Assembly: GCA_950295325.1 (NCBI GenBank)
Contig: OX485806.1
Span: 30,938,001 to 31,002,000, forward strand
Source: Polytrichum commune
Taxonomy: Eukaryota > Streptophyta > Polytrichopsida > Polytrichales > Polytrichaceae
Direction of reading: 5' to 3'
DNA: 64,000 nt
A program made the translations under genes and the position numbers. A model generated the notes under the pieces. The model did not search any database. It saw only the letters and a program-made list of their open reading frames with translations, and had not been told where the DNA came from. Position 1 is the first letter of the stretch. Each line of letters starts with the position of its first letter. Below, piece after piece: positions 48,726 through 60,093 of this stretch.

Positions 48726-49886
48726 AGCTTATGAATTCCAAATTGATACCTAAAGCATCATAAAGATTCAGAAGAACCTGAAGAAAATATAGTGTCAAAA
48801 AGAAGAGCAGAACAAAAGAATTCACAAAATGCAGGCACACATACAACACTGCCTCCACCCCAAGAATTGGAATTTAAGAGATGATGTTTAGGGATTGAAG
48901 TGCATAATTTCGCTATATGAGTTGAATCGATGTTGAATAAATCAATAGCTCAATGATAAGTGCAAAAAGACAGTAAACTCTCAAAGGTCTCAACATCGAA
49001 CCCTGGTCAATTGTCATTGTGAGACGGTGCCCTCAAAGATAACTCCCCTTGAAGACACATAAACGGCGAAACTCCTAAAGTGGGTCCAAAACGGACACTT
49101 TTAGCTCTGCACACACGTCTTGTGCGATTAGTATGAGATAATTTAGCAAATCCAAATCGAGATTTGCAGTGAGTGTAAATTGTGCAGAACAAAAGAGCTT
49201 TAGCATAAACAATAGACTACTGAGTCTAAGAGAGTGAAGATTCTAGTAGGTGCATAGCAACTGAAAAGTATGATCATGCAAGGCGAAGAAACACCAATTG
49301 CTACAAAAAGGTTGCCAAAGGCTTGCAACTCCAACATACTTAGGAGCCACATAACAATCCCACAGACCATTCATAGGACTAATGGATTATGTGAAAGCCC
49401 CATCAACATCAAGTTTCTGAAAAGCTCATCTTGGATGAGAGCTAATAACTTGGGGTGCGGCTGAAAGACTGGCCTCTCACCTCAATTGATGAGTTAATAA
49501 GCAACAAGGCAAAATGTGGCACATCTTCATCACTAGCCAGTACAACCTAACCTGGGCTCAGAAGATCGATTATGTTCAAGAGTGAACATAAGAAGCTGAA
49601 TATTTCCACCATACAAGGGTCACCATAAGCCTCAATTGTAACATTAAGATCAAGAGTGACATCTCCTGCATGATTGGCATGTCCTTCATCCTTTGGAGCA
49701 GGACGTGGGGGTCTTTTGCTTCCCTCTTCGGAAGCTTCTTCCCAAGCATGATCAGCGTCTAGGCACGAAAGTAGAAAAGCACAGAACAAAACTACACCAA
49801 GGAACCCCTAAAGCCAGCACGACTCCGGAAATTTATTCGAGACATGTACAGAAAGCAGCAAGAGACAAGAAGTAGAAGAAACTCTC
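48726..49886. other. MULE interior without clear genes
   Basis: A diverged copy of the CCCTTGAAGA-A-GGCGAAACTCC motif occurs near 49046-49076. Otherwise there is no recognisable protein; a minus-strand frame at 49547-49789 has no known motif. Confidence 0.35.
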
Positions 49887-50165
49887 TCAATCCATGACCA
49901 AAGAGATGGCTATGCGGATGTGTTCCAGGCTAATCTTATGTGCATTATCAGCAGGAAGAGTGGCAAACAAATGTAGCATAGTGAGAGAGACATCTAGGTC
50001 ACGAAGAGCATCAACGAAGGAGGGATACCTCTCCTTCACAAAATGGTTAAACCTCCACACAGGCCGGTTCTTCAAAAGCCGCTCCGCCAAGTCCAGTTTC
50101 TTCTTCGCTCTTGCCCGCCCAAGCTTCTTCTCGTACGCTTTCAGCTTGTGCCAAGAAGGCGATGT
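49887..50165 (-). pseudogene. PES: Captured fragment of the host pescadillo (PES/NOP7) gene
   Basis: The minus strand reads LKAYEKKLGRARAKKKLDL, AERLLKNRPVWRFNHFVKER, then YPSFVDALRDLD and LTMLHLFATLPAD. This is the N-terminal pescadillo signature (compare RERYPTFIDALRDLDD-LTMVHLFA-LPA). Just upstream, in another frame, CTYSPVKDIAFLAQ matches the preceding pescadillo block, so a frame change is present near 50145. The homology then stops before the IARTHALRK block. Pescadillo acts in 60S ribosome assembly; this truncated piece cannot. It is best seen as host DNA picked up by the MULE. Confidence 0.75.
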
Positions 50166-50221
50166 CCTTCACAGGGGAGTATGTGCAATAGTGCCCTTCT
50201 GACCTCTTCTTCGGCTGACGA

Positions 50222-50870
50222 GGTCAGATTCCTGTTCAAGAGACAGAAATGGCGAAACTCCGGAAGCTTAGAGGACTTCTTCTTCGGCCCACGAGGGTGC
50301 CCCTTGAAGAAACAGAAATGGCGAAACTCCGCTCGCTTAATGTGCAGGCGATTCTAAACCCTTGTTACGCGTGATGTACTTGGCCGGCGACAGTGACAGC
50401 CAGCTGCGAGATAGGTCAGACAAGAGCAGGGACAACTCGGTGGAACGGCTGGCCACACCGCGGCATTTGATGGCAGGAGCCAGAAATTTACATTCAGGGG
50501 CAAAGGACAATTGGATGTACATTCTCCTCACAATCCTCTTGTTCTTGGTGACAGCCAGTTTGGTGCTTCACATGCGCTCTTCGTATAATCAACCGAGCTC
50601 ACGGCTACTTGCAGGTGACAAGTGCACTGATCAGCAACAGAAGCTGAAGGTGAACGCCAACACCATAGCCGTCCAAGCTGCATACTTGGCTACAACGGTG
50701 GTCGAGTTGCAGGAGAAGATTAGGGTGGCAAAATTATTGCAAAACTACAAGTTGAAGGAGAAGAATAGAAATGTTGATCCGAGCTCGCCTTCGGTGGATG
50801 CTCGACTTCTTCTTCGGCTCACGAGGGTGAATCCCCTTGAAGATCCAGAAACGGCGAAACTCCGGAAGAT
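50222..50870 (+). repeat. Repeated CCCTTGAAGA...GGCGAAACTCC motif
   Basis: The motif GA-ACAGAAATGGCGAAACTCC occurs near 50243 and 50313, with variants near 50840 and (outside this span) 49055. Two copies are preceded by TTCTTCGGC-CACGAGGGTG. The pattern suggests local duplication of a piece of captured coding DNA (ETEMAKLRSLN versus DPETAKLRKIN). Confidence 0.5.
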
Positions 50871-50940
50871 CAATCTGGATCTGCAAGTTTCAAACCCCTT
50901 CTCTGCTGGTTTGGTGGATTCTATGGTGGCTCGGTTGTGA
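50374..50940 (+). CDS. Hypothetical single-pass membrane/coiled-coil protein frame in the MULE
   Basis: An open frame of 188 codons from the ATG at 50374. The first 50 residues are polar and rich in Arg, Ser and Asp. A hydrophobic segment (WMYILLTILLFLVTASLVL, about residues 47-65) is a clear membrane span. After it come Lys/Gln-rich helical stretches with coiled-coil character (about 82-125) and a DPETAKLRKINLDLQ block that recurs upstream. I do not recognise the family. It sits about 200 bp downstream of the pescadillo fragment, on the opposite strand, and 500 bp inside the right end of the MULE. It could be captured host sequence or an element gene. No intron signals were needed. Confidence 0.4.
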   Translation: MYLAGDSDSQLRDRSDKSRDNSVERLATPRHLMAGARNLHSGAKDNWMYILLTILLFLVTASLVLHMRSSYNQPSSRLLAGDKCTDQQQKLKVNANTIAVQAAYLATTVVELQEKIRVAKLLQNYKLKEKNRNVDPSSPSVDARLLLRLTRVNPLEDPETAKLRKINLDLQVSNPFSAGLVDSMVARL

Positions 50941-51400
50941 TATGTTACAGATCAACTGGTGAAGCCAACCCTAATCCTTAAGCAACCCACATCAAAGATT
51001 TGATGTGGGAAGATCTAATCATTACAAATCTCATCATGTAATGTTTCTAATCACCAAACATCTAATCACCAGCAGGACAATGAAGGATTGAAGAGAGCCA
51101 AACCAAGAGTGACCCTAGAACACACACACTAGAACATAAGTGAAGTACATTGTGCCTCACAAATCTCCAAATTGAAGTACACTCAACCCTCAATATTTCA
51201 CAGTCCACCCTACACTCGAGGTTCTACACTCATTGTTCTTGCCCTCAATAATTCTCACTCATCCCGCGACCTCGAGGTTCTGCATGCCTTGCTCTCTCAT
51301 CCATGCTTCGTCAAATCCGTTGGTGGCGACCGGTGACCCGTTGCGCCGGTCACTAGTTGTGTGCGGGCAAGGCAAAAAATGTTATGCGCCTGCCCTGTCA

Positions 51401-51439
51401 GTCCCCACGAAGTTCGTAGGGTTCAACTTAATGTCCGCC
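51401..51439 (-). repeat. Right terminal inverted repeat of the MULE
   Basis: Its reverse complement starts GGCGGACATTAAG and matches the left end. It is followed at 51440-51448 by the second copy of the target duplication ATCCAGAAG. Confidence 0.85.
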
Positions 51440-51448
51440 ATCCAGAAG

Positions 51449-52434
51449 ACCCACAAATTTGCCTGGTGTGCAAGTCACTGGAGAAGAGAGAATAACCTTC
51501 AAGGATAGGGCCTAGTATGGGCTGATGAGTATTCAAGAAAGGAGGCACCTTGGATGCTATTGATAAGTGGGTGAAGAGGAACCATGATGAACAAAGGATG
51601 AGGGCTTACTGATCGGATTTGAGGTTTGTTCTAGAGGTTGATGGGAGCTGATTCACATGAGAGGGAGTTTTTTTTTTTTTTTGATCTTTCTTGTGTTATT
51701 GTGCACCGCTCCGCATGCTAGTGTGATACAGGTGAGAAAGGCAAGTGTTTTGTTCGCTAGACGTAGATTAAATCTACAGCAGGAGTGACCGAGTGGTCTC
51801 AGTGATTAGTTGAATACAAAAATGGACGCAGGTCAATGTGAAGCCAAATTCACCACCTTAAGCGTCATAGTCCGGGTGATGGTTTTGAGACTCGCATGTG
51901 TCACACCAAAAGTAGCAACATAAGATATAAGTCCCATCTCAATGAACCCCCAACTTCTCTTAAGTCATGATGTTTTATTAATGCAATTTTCTTGAGTGGA
52001 TATAGCATTGGCCGCCTCAAGGGTCCATCCCACGGCCTTAGCTACACATGCTCTTAAGGACTTCCCTCTTGAAACCTTAGTTCTGGCCGTTGATTCTTCA
52101 CTAGTGCTCGTCACCTCGCTGAAGTTGTGACTTGTTGACTCCATGTGATGAGTACACAAGTGTTAAAAAACACTCATCACTCTCATCACTTAGCGTTACA
52201 TCCTCTTCCGCAATTCTTCGCCATTCACTCCCAAGTTCGTTCATTCTTCACCATGGCACCCTTAAGTGCTTGATTACAATCCCAACAATTTAACTACAAG
52301 TTTTCCCCCTTGATATCATCTTATGATGCCTTGTAGTCAACCCCCTAGCTAAATGCTCATTACCTAATTAGCATTAGGTAATATTCTTATTAACTAACTA
52401 TGACCCAATCCAATGTCCCAGCTGTCTAACTTCT
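51449..52434. other. Spacer right of the MULE
   Basis: A poly-T run (about 51670-51682) and ordinary spacer. No supported gene or RNA. Confidence 0.4.
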
Positions 52435-52835
52435 GAACCCAATGCTGTATTTCCAGCAGCCTAACCTGACTAAATACTGTATTTCCAGCAACCTACCCTC
52501 TGACTAAACACTGTATTTCCAGCAGCCTAACCTGACTAAATATTGTATTTCCAGCAACTAAATATTGTATTTCCAGCAACCTACCCTCTGACTAAATACT
52601 GTATTTCCAGCAACTAAATATTGTATTTCCAACAACCTGCCATTTGACTAAATACTGTATTTCCAACAACCTGCCCTCTGACTAAACACTGTATTTCCAG
52701 CAGCCTAACCTGACTAACTATTGTATTTCCAGCAGCCTAACCTGACTAACTATTGTATTTCCAGCAGCCTAACCTGACTAAATATTGTATTTCCAGCAGC
52801 CTAACCTCTGACTAAATATTGTATTTTCCAAAGCT
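52435..52835 (+). repeat. Minisatellite, about 13 copies of a 22-35 bp unit
   Basis: Each unit contains TGTATTTCCAGCA followed by a variable CTAACCTGACTAAATAT-type linker. Long (CTACCCTCTGACTAAACAC), middle and short (ACTAAATAT) versions alternate, and one identical middle unit is repeated in a row near 52710-52770. The pattern indicates recent unequal exchange or slippage. Confidence 0.85.
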
Positions 52836-53660
52836 CTAAGAGTTCAACTCCTTAGATGAGAGAGAGCTTTACATTCAACATGAATGTGGATGCTATAATT
52901 CTAAATGTCATGATTCCAAACACTATAAATCTAAATATCATGAGTCTAAATTCTATAAGTCACATACAACAAGCTAAGCTCTAAATGTCTCAATCAAAGA
53001 CTACTCCTAACAAATGTCAAACTAACTTCAAGGTAAATTAGTCTTAGTTCTTCATCTTGAGACCTTACACGCACATGTGCTCCGTTTTTGCTTCCCACAC
53101 CCACACTTATAACACGTGGGGTACCAAGGAGCACGAAAGAAAAGAGGATGAGAGAGGGAAGAGTGAGAGTTTATATAGTGAGTTGAGAGGGAGTAGGTGA
53201 GCACCCCCAAGGCTCAAGATAAGCCTTTTGATCCTTTGTTACTTTGTAGGCTTTCATCCTATTCTTTAAGCCTTCAACTCTTAAACCAACAACTTAGGTC
53301 CTAATTCAAACATTTAAATCAATGAGCTACCTTTGCTTCACCATACACTACGCTCACCTAACTAAGGAATTTTCTTCACACCCCTAAACTTTTAATCAAC
53401 TACTTCACACAAGCCTAAGGTCTAAACATAACTTCATTCAAGCTTCATTCTTTTTATATTTTTGTGAATAATCATAAAACATCAAAACATAACTTCTAAT
53501 GGTTTCGAAGAGTTAAGAACACATGTGAACACCATTTTGGGCTCACAGTCAAATGAAGAGGGGAAATCGCACCTTGAACCTAAGAAAGAGTTTGGATTGT
53601 GGGACTTCGGAGATGCAACAACTTCGGTACTGCAGTTTTTTTGCCGTAGTTGTGCAGCTC
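52836..53660. other. Spacer left of the older Copia element
   Basis: AT-rich sequence with no supported gene. A short string of AT-TCTAAAT-TCATGA-like near-repeats occurs near 52895-52965. Confidence 0.4.
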
Positions 53661-53665
53661 CCAAT

Positions 53666-54006
53666 TAAAGCAGATTTAGCCAATTACACATATATATATG
53701 TGTATGAGACCTTCATTTTGTATCAACACAAATTTTATTTCTATTCAAAGTAATTACATCCTCCGGAGTATTTCTATCTAACCTCTCCTACGCCTGATGT
53801 ATCTCATCCATTCGTGTATTGCCGTATTTATTGCCTGTAACTAGACACACTACTACAAATGATAACTCCGTAATCTTAATTGTAAGAGTAATATACTTAA
53901 CTAACTAAGTTTCTAGAATCATCTAGTCTAGAGGTTTCCTAAAGACTAAACAGAATTCATCCACAGAGATTATTAATGAACGTATGCTCGAATCATCCAT
54001 TCATCA
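53666..54006 (-). repeat. 3' LTR of the older Copia element
   Basis: It begins TAAAGCAGATTTAGCC and ends CATTCATCA on the plus strand. It pairs with 59748-60088 with about 13 differences, clustered in part at a TATA-rich site near 53690. Confidence 0.92.
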
Positions 54007-54171
54007 CTCCCACTCATTCATTGATCACTCTCGAACCCTAACCCTTGCTAACTAAGAGATGGTGTGCACCTTAGCTAGTTCTAGACCTAACCCTAAACCT
54101 AGAATAACCTAACTATCTGTCCTTGTTGGATTTGATCTCCTTGTTGTTTGCAATGATGATGACCCACGGAG

Positions 54172-54566
54172 AGGTCACTTCATTGTCAAGTTGACACCAC
54201 GTGTGGACAAAGTTTGCTACCCCTATATTACATGCCATATATAATTTTAAAATTTATGATATTTTTTCTACATATACATAACCATTGATAGTATCTTTTG
54301 TATGTTTTTTTGAAATTTTTAGTCATCTTTATTTTTTTAAGTAATTTTTTTAGTTTAATTCTGTGTCATTCTAGTTAGAAATGGTATGTTTTATGTAAAA
54401 AACAAATCATCAAATTTAGTTACCATTTTTAACTATGTCATAGGTACTGTGTATATCTACTCATGAAAAAAAATTGATAAAATTTTGACCCATTTTGGTG
54501 GTGCAACTTACCAAAAGAAGATTGTTTTTGGTCGCACGTGGTGTTCAACTTGACAATGGAGTGATC
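54172..54566. repeat. Inverted repeat inside the older Copia element
   Basis: 54172-54203 and the reverse complement of 54535-54566 match closely (shared core CATTGTCAAGTTG-ACACCACGTG, with one extra base on one side). The 330 bp between is AT-rich and non-coding. It is probably a small inverted-repeat element inserted between pol and the 3' LTR, or a long hairpin native to the element. No target duplication was confirmed. Confidence 0.5.
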
Positions 54567-57500
54567 TACCCGTGTGATGACCTTGTACGATTCTGATACG
54601 AAAATCCTCATCATCATCACGAGGTATGGTGCTACATCTCCCTTGCTCATGTCATTGTTGATGTAAGATGTGACCAGTGAGTTTTTCCCATTTAGGGTTA
54701 GCTAGAAGACCCTCTTCGTTGATTTATCCTCTTCATTTTCACATCGTCTTCGCTAGAGTTCTTCTTGTGGATTTCTTGTGCTCAGACTAGGAGGTCTTCT
54801 ACGTCACTTTGCCTCTTCACTTCGCAGCGTCTTTGTTAGATCTAATCTTGTGAATCCCTCGTGCTCAGACTAGGAGGTCTTCTGCATCACTTTGTTTCTT
54901 CACTTCGCAGTGTTTTCTCTAGAATTCCTTTTGTGAATCTCCTGTTCCCAGATTTGAAGATCTTTTGCGTCACTTTGTTTTTTCCATTTCGCAGCATCTT
55001 CTTTGTTTCACAGTGTCTTCTTCAAAACTCTTCCATATGTATACTTCTTACATCTTGGTTGACAGGATTTTGTTGTCTTCTATTCTACTTTTCCTTTCTC
55101 AATGAAATATCTTGTATACTTGATATGTGTAGAAGTGATATACTTAAAGAAGTTGCATTCTATTCCGCTACACTGCTAACTTGTTGTCAGTCTGTTACTA
55201 AGCTGTTGCTAGCTACACTGCTAACCTGTTGTTTATCTATGAATAAGCTATTGCTAATCTGCGATAACGTTGTCATCCACTCTCCCACTCGTTAGAGGCA
55301 GATGAGCAACTAACCCTTGTAAAGCACGAAGATGTTGAAAGGATTCACGGGTAAGAGCTTTTGTAAGTAGATCAGCTAATTGATGTTTCGTATGGATATA
55401 GAAGACATCAATTTGCTTGCGGTCGTATTTCTCTCGAATCAAAAAATATTTGGTTTCGATGTGCTTAGTGCGTTTATGAAACTTGGGATTCTTGACTAAT
55501 TGTATTGCACCTTGATTGTCTGAGAAAATGGGGGTAGGTACCTTGGAAGGAAAACCAAGGCTGTGAAGAAGGCGACGCAGCCATATCGCTTCCTTAACTG
55601 ATTTGGCTATAGCCACAAATTCAGCTTCAGTTGTCGAGTCAGCAGTACAGCCTTGTCTTTTACTGCACCATTGGCGAGAAGAAAGAGGTAGCCGGTGCGA
55701 GATTTGCGATCATCGTGATCTCCTGCATAGTCGGCGTCACAGTAGCCGTGAAGCACAAGATCAGAGGGAGATCCATAGTAAGAAATACCCATTGTAGATG
55801 TACCGGAGAGATAACGAAATATCCGCTTGACAGCAGTCCAATGAGAAAGGCGAGGGTTGCTTGTGAATTTAGCGACACGGCTAACAACAAAGGCAATATC
55901 GGGACGAGTCAAAACCATGGCATACATTAGGCAGCCAACAGCTTCTCTATAAGGTATAGAGGGTGAAAGGGTAAGATCATCGTCTCCCAAGGTTTCCTGA
56001 AGTGGCATGTGTGTATCGGCTGGGGTTGAAACAGTATTTGCTTGATCAAGATTAAACCGCTTGATAATATCATAAATGTAACGAGTTTGGTTAATATGAA
56101 TAGTATGGGTAGTTGGGTCTTGATGAACCTGAAACCCTACATAATAATCCATCTCACCATGCGTAACCTTGAACATGGTTTGAAGATGAGTAATAACTGC
56201 ATCAAGGTCTTTAGCATCTGATGCGCAAACTATCCCGTCATCAACGAAGATCCCAACAATTAGATCCACCGAATTGTTGGCAGTAAGACGGTAATACACA
56301 CAGGTATCAGCATCACTAGTGAGGAGATTATACAACTCTAAGAAGGCATCAAAGGTATGGTTCTATAGTCTACCAGATTGTTTTAATCCGTAGAGACTTT
56401 TGAGTAAGGAACAAACATGAGAAGGATGTTTAGGATTGATAAAACCTTCGGGTTGTTGCATGTAAATCCTGGTTGTGAGATCATTGTTGAGATAAGTTGT
56501 GCCGATATCAAATTGACGCATGTGCATCCTTAGTTTCGCAGCAATAGCGAAAAGAACGCGAACAGAATCATGTTTTATAACATGGCTGAAAGTTTCTGTG
56601 TAGTCGATGCCATGTACTTGGCTGTAGCCTTTGGCGACGAGGCGTGCTTTGTATTTGTCGATGGCGCCATCAGAGGTATACTTGATACGATAAACCCATT
56701 TGCATTGAATGATATTACGGCCTGGTGGAGATGGAACCAGATCCCAGGTACAATTCTCCATCAATGAATCGTATTCTTTTTCCATAGCTGCTTTCCAATA
56801 AGCTGCTTGTGGGGACATAGTAGCTTGTTTATAAGTTGATGGTTCTCTGTAAGTTTCAGTAGCGTGAATCATGTTTGCAAATGATTGAGTAGGTTGAACA
56901 GGTACTGACTCTGTGGGAATTGAAGCAGAGTAAATATCTGTGAGAGATCGAAATCTGAGGTGTGCTGGTTCCTCAAGAGAGTGAGAAGGGTGTGAAGACG
57001 AAGGAAGATCGTGATCAGGTGGATCGGAAACAAGGAAAGAGTCTGTAACCTCTGTAGTAGGATGAGAGATGGAGAGAGCAGGGGAAGGGATATAGTCTGA
57101 AGTAGAAAAAGGAGGTGTGTCAAAACTATCGTCTGCGAGAGGGGGAATGGAGTCAGTGGATAGAGAATCTCCCACTGAATCAGAAGGGGGAATGATAGGA
57201 GGAGGATTAGGAAATGCATCGTTTAGAGGGAATGGGGAATTAATAATAAGATGCATTGGAATTGAGACAGGAGTGGTTTGTTTTGGCAGAAAGGAAGAAG
57301 GGGAATATCCAGTGGCTTCATCAAAAAGTACATCAGAGCTCTCGGAAACAAGGTCAGTAAGAGGGTTCCAAAATCGCCAACCCTTACTGGTGTTGCTGTA
57401 TCCAACGAAAATAACCATAGTTCCTTTTGGTTGGAACTTAGTTCGAAGAGATTTATTGATGAAGGTATAAGCAAGTGTGCCAAAGGTTCTGTAGTGAGAT

Positions 57501-59747
57501 ACAGTAGGTTTTGATTTGAACCAGAGTTCATATGGGGTGATAAAACCAACCTGACTGTTGATTGTGTGATTCAGGATATAAACCGCAGTATGAACAGCTT
57601 CGGCCCAAAGTTTGAGAGGAATATGATGAAGGTGTAACATACTCCGAGTAGCTTCACAGATAGTTCGATTGTCTCTTTCAATATAACCATTCTGTTGAGG
57701 AGTGTATGGCATGCTGGTTTCGCGCGCAACGCCTTCTCGTTCAAGAAGTAAGTCGAATTATGTACTGCAGAACTCGCCTCCTCGATCTGTCCGAAGTGTT
57801 TTAGTTCGATTACCTGTAGTACGCTCAATGGAACGTAAGACTTTTAGGAAGAATCGAATAGCGTCTCCCTTAGCCTTAGAAATGATACAAACATGTAGGA
57901 TGTACAGTCGTCCTTAATAAGGAAGTAGTAGTTAGCGCCCCCGAGAGATGGCTAGGACATCTTCCCGCACAGATTTGCATGCAGCAATTCTCCAGGAACT
58001 TTGCATCGCTCTTTGGAAGTATCGACAGGATAGGAAGCTTTATGTTGTTTACCCAGGGCGCATCCTCGACAGATGTTTGGGAGTTTACTAGCAGATTGAA
58101 TGGTAAAGTCCTGCAAACTTTCATGTATGCTCATGTTCTTGAGAACCTATGGGTTAACATGACCCATACGATTGTGCCAGAGTACAAGGTCAGCATCACT
58201 ATTACTTGTAGTAGTAAGAGTTGTAGATGTGTTTTGCTCTATCACTGTAATGTTGTTTGTATCACTAGCACTGGTAGTAAGAGCTGTAGAAAATTGTTGC
58301 TCTGAATCTGAAACTATTTCTAATGGTGATGGAGGTATAGGATCAATATACAGTTTGTATAGTGTACCAGTCTAGATGCCTTCCATGACTTTCGGACCCT
58401 TTCCTAAGTCTTGGAATAATGCGCACATCTCTCCAAGGGTTTGAAATGATAGGCGAGCTTTTGATGCAAGACCGATGGAAAAAAGATTACGACGTAATTC
58501 AGGTATGTATAATACCTTCTGTAAGACTCCTTTCTTGTGAATTCCGTCAACTATTCTTGTGATATGAATATCACCAATGCCTTGTACCCATAGATTCTTG
58601 TCATCCACAACCGTAACTGACCATGTACCAGATGGTATGGGTTTAAAGGTTGTGAACCAGTTTCTGTGCTCAGTCATGTGTGATGTAGCACCTAAGTCTG
58701 CGAACCAGGCTTTCTTGTCTAGATTGACACTATAGGGATGTGATTGCTTGCTTACTACTGTAAAAGCAAATGAATCATTTTCGGAATCAAAAGGAGAATT
58801 ACTCGAATCAGAATGAACCTGTTCGGTGGTTGCAACACACGCTTCACTGCGATGCCCTTTTGCATGTTTCTGGTGTCGATCGGAACGACCTTTTGATTGG
58901 TTCGAGAATTTGGTCTTGTCTTGACGTGGATGAGGACATTCAGCTGTCCAATGGTCGAATTCTCCGCAATTGTAACATCGAGTGCGACTCTTGAGCTCTT
59001 TGATGTAGATCTTAAAATTCTCATGAGTGTGTTTCTTGGTGTTGTGCGAGGATGCTTTGCTGGATCGGGTGAAGAAGGCTGAATCTCCTGCTGGTTCTCC
59101 GCTTTGCTTCGTTAAGAGATGCTCCAGTTGAAGCAGTCCTACCTTAAGATTTGCAATAGTCTGTTGTTCTTCGGGAAGATTGGCCCAGGCTGTGACAATA
59201 CTACTGTAGCTAGCAGGTAAACTACACATAATCTTTGTTATTAACATATCCTCTGGAAGTGGTTTCCCTAGATCCTTCAGTAGGTTTCCTATGCTTAGGA
59301 CCTTGTTAATATGAGTGGTTATTGAATCTCCTATGGTCATCTTGAACTCGAAGAAACTATTCTGAATCGTGTGAATATTTTCTTTTGATTTCTGCTGGTA
59401 GAATGAACATAGTGTGGACCACATAGAAGCTGCAGTTTCGCAATTAACCAAATTCTCAAGAACTTGCAAGGTTACTGACGAACCGATCAATTGTTTGGCC
59501 AGGTTGTCACGCTCCTCCCATGCTGCCTTTTCAATCTCCAGAGCACCAGCGTCCGGTTTGGGAATCGTTCCATCGACAATAGGCATAATCTTCTTTGTAA
59601 AAAAACATAGTTCCATATAGAACTTCCAGACTGGAAACTTAGTTCCATCGAACACTCTAAGATACTCAGAGTCCTTCTTATCCATTTTGTTGTGTTAGAA
59701 AAATAAAATTTATACAAAGTTATTTCCCATGCGGTGGGCCCATAACC

Positions 59748-60088
59748 TAAAGCAGATTTAGCCAATTACACATGTATCTGTGTGTATGAGACCTTCACTT
59801 TGTATCAACACAAATTTTATTTCTATTCAAAGCAATTACATCCTCTGGAGTATTTCTATCTAACCTCTCCTACGCCTGATGTATCTCATCCATTCATGTA
59901 TTGCCGCATCTATTGCATGTAACTAGACACACTACTACAAACGATAACTCCGTAATCTTAATTGTAAGAGTAATATACTTAACTAACTAAATTTCTAGAA
60001 TCATCTAGTCTAGAGGTTTCCTAAAGACTAAACAGAATTCATCCACAGAGATGATTAATGAACGTATGCTCGAATCATCCATTCATCA
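59748..60088 (-). repeat. 5' LTR of the older Copia element
   Basis: The partner of 53666-54006. The flanking CCAAT at 60089-60093 completes the target duplication. Confidence 0.92.
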
Positions 60089-60093
60089 CCAAT

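Larger units (their letters stand above)
38448..51439. mobile_element. 13-kb Mutator-like element (MULE) with Ulp1 gene and captured host DNA
   Basis: The two ends are inverted repeats of about 37 bp (34 matches, starting GGCGGACATTAAG). They are flanked by a perfect 9-bp duplication ATCCAGAAG at 38439-38447 and 51440-51448, the length typical of Mutator elements. Inside are a MURA-type transposase region (+), a Ulp1-like protease gene (-), two pescadillo fragments (-) and a membrane-protein frame (+). The intact duplication shows that the whole block moved as one unit or that both ends have stayed in place since insertion. The transposase is now damaged, so movement today would need help from another copy. 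The Ulp1 cargo recalls the Kaonashi-type MULEs of flowering plants. Confidence 0.85.
53666..60088 (-). mobile_element. Older, broken Ty1/Copia element
   Basis: The LTRs (53666-54006 and 59748-60088, 341 bp each) differ at about 13 positions, mostly transitions, and the target duplication CCAAT flanks the element (53661-53665 and 60089-60093). On the minus strand gag is at about 59685-58400, with a zinc knuckle CYNCGEFDHWTAEC and a protease-like DLGATSH. Integrase is at about 57900-57500 and reverse transcriptase/RNase H (FVDDGIVCASD, CDADYAGDHDDRKS) at about 56700-55254. The coding part is broken in roughly four or five places. A purine tract (GAGTGGGAG) abuts the 3' LTR; no initiator-Met primer site was seen. 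With LTR divergence near 4% it is much older than the element at 25310-31509. A further 1.2 kb of non-coding DNA lies between pol and the 3' LTR. Confidence 0.92.

Noticed and set aside
52435-52835. CRISPR-like array
   Set aside because: The spacers are themselves repeated and the context is a plant genome; it is a minisatellite.
53460-53760. Frames spanning the left Copia boundary
   Set aside because: They cross the target duplication and LTR junction and have no protein features.
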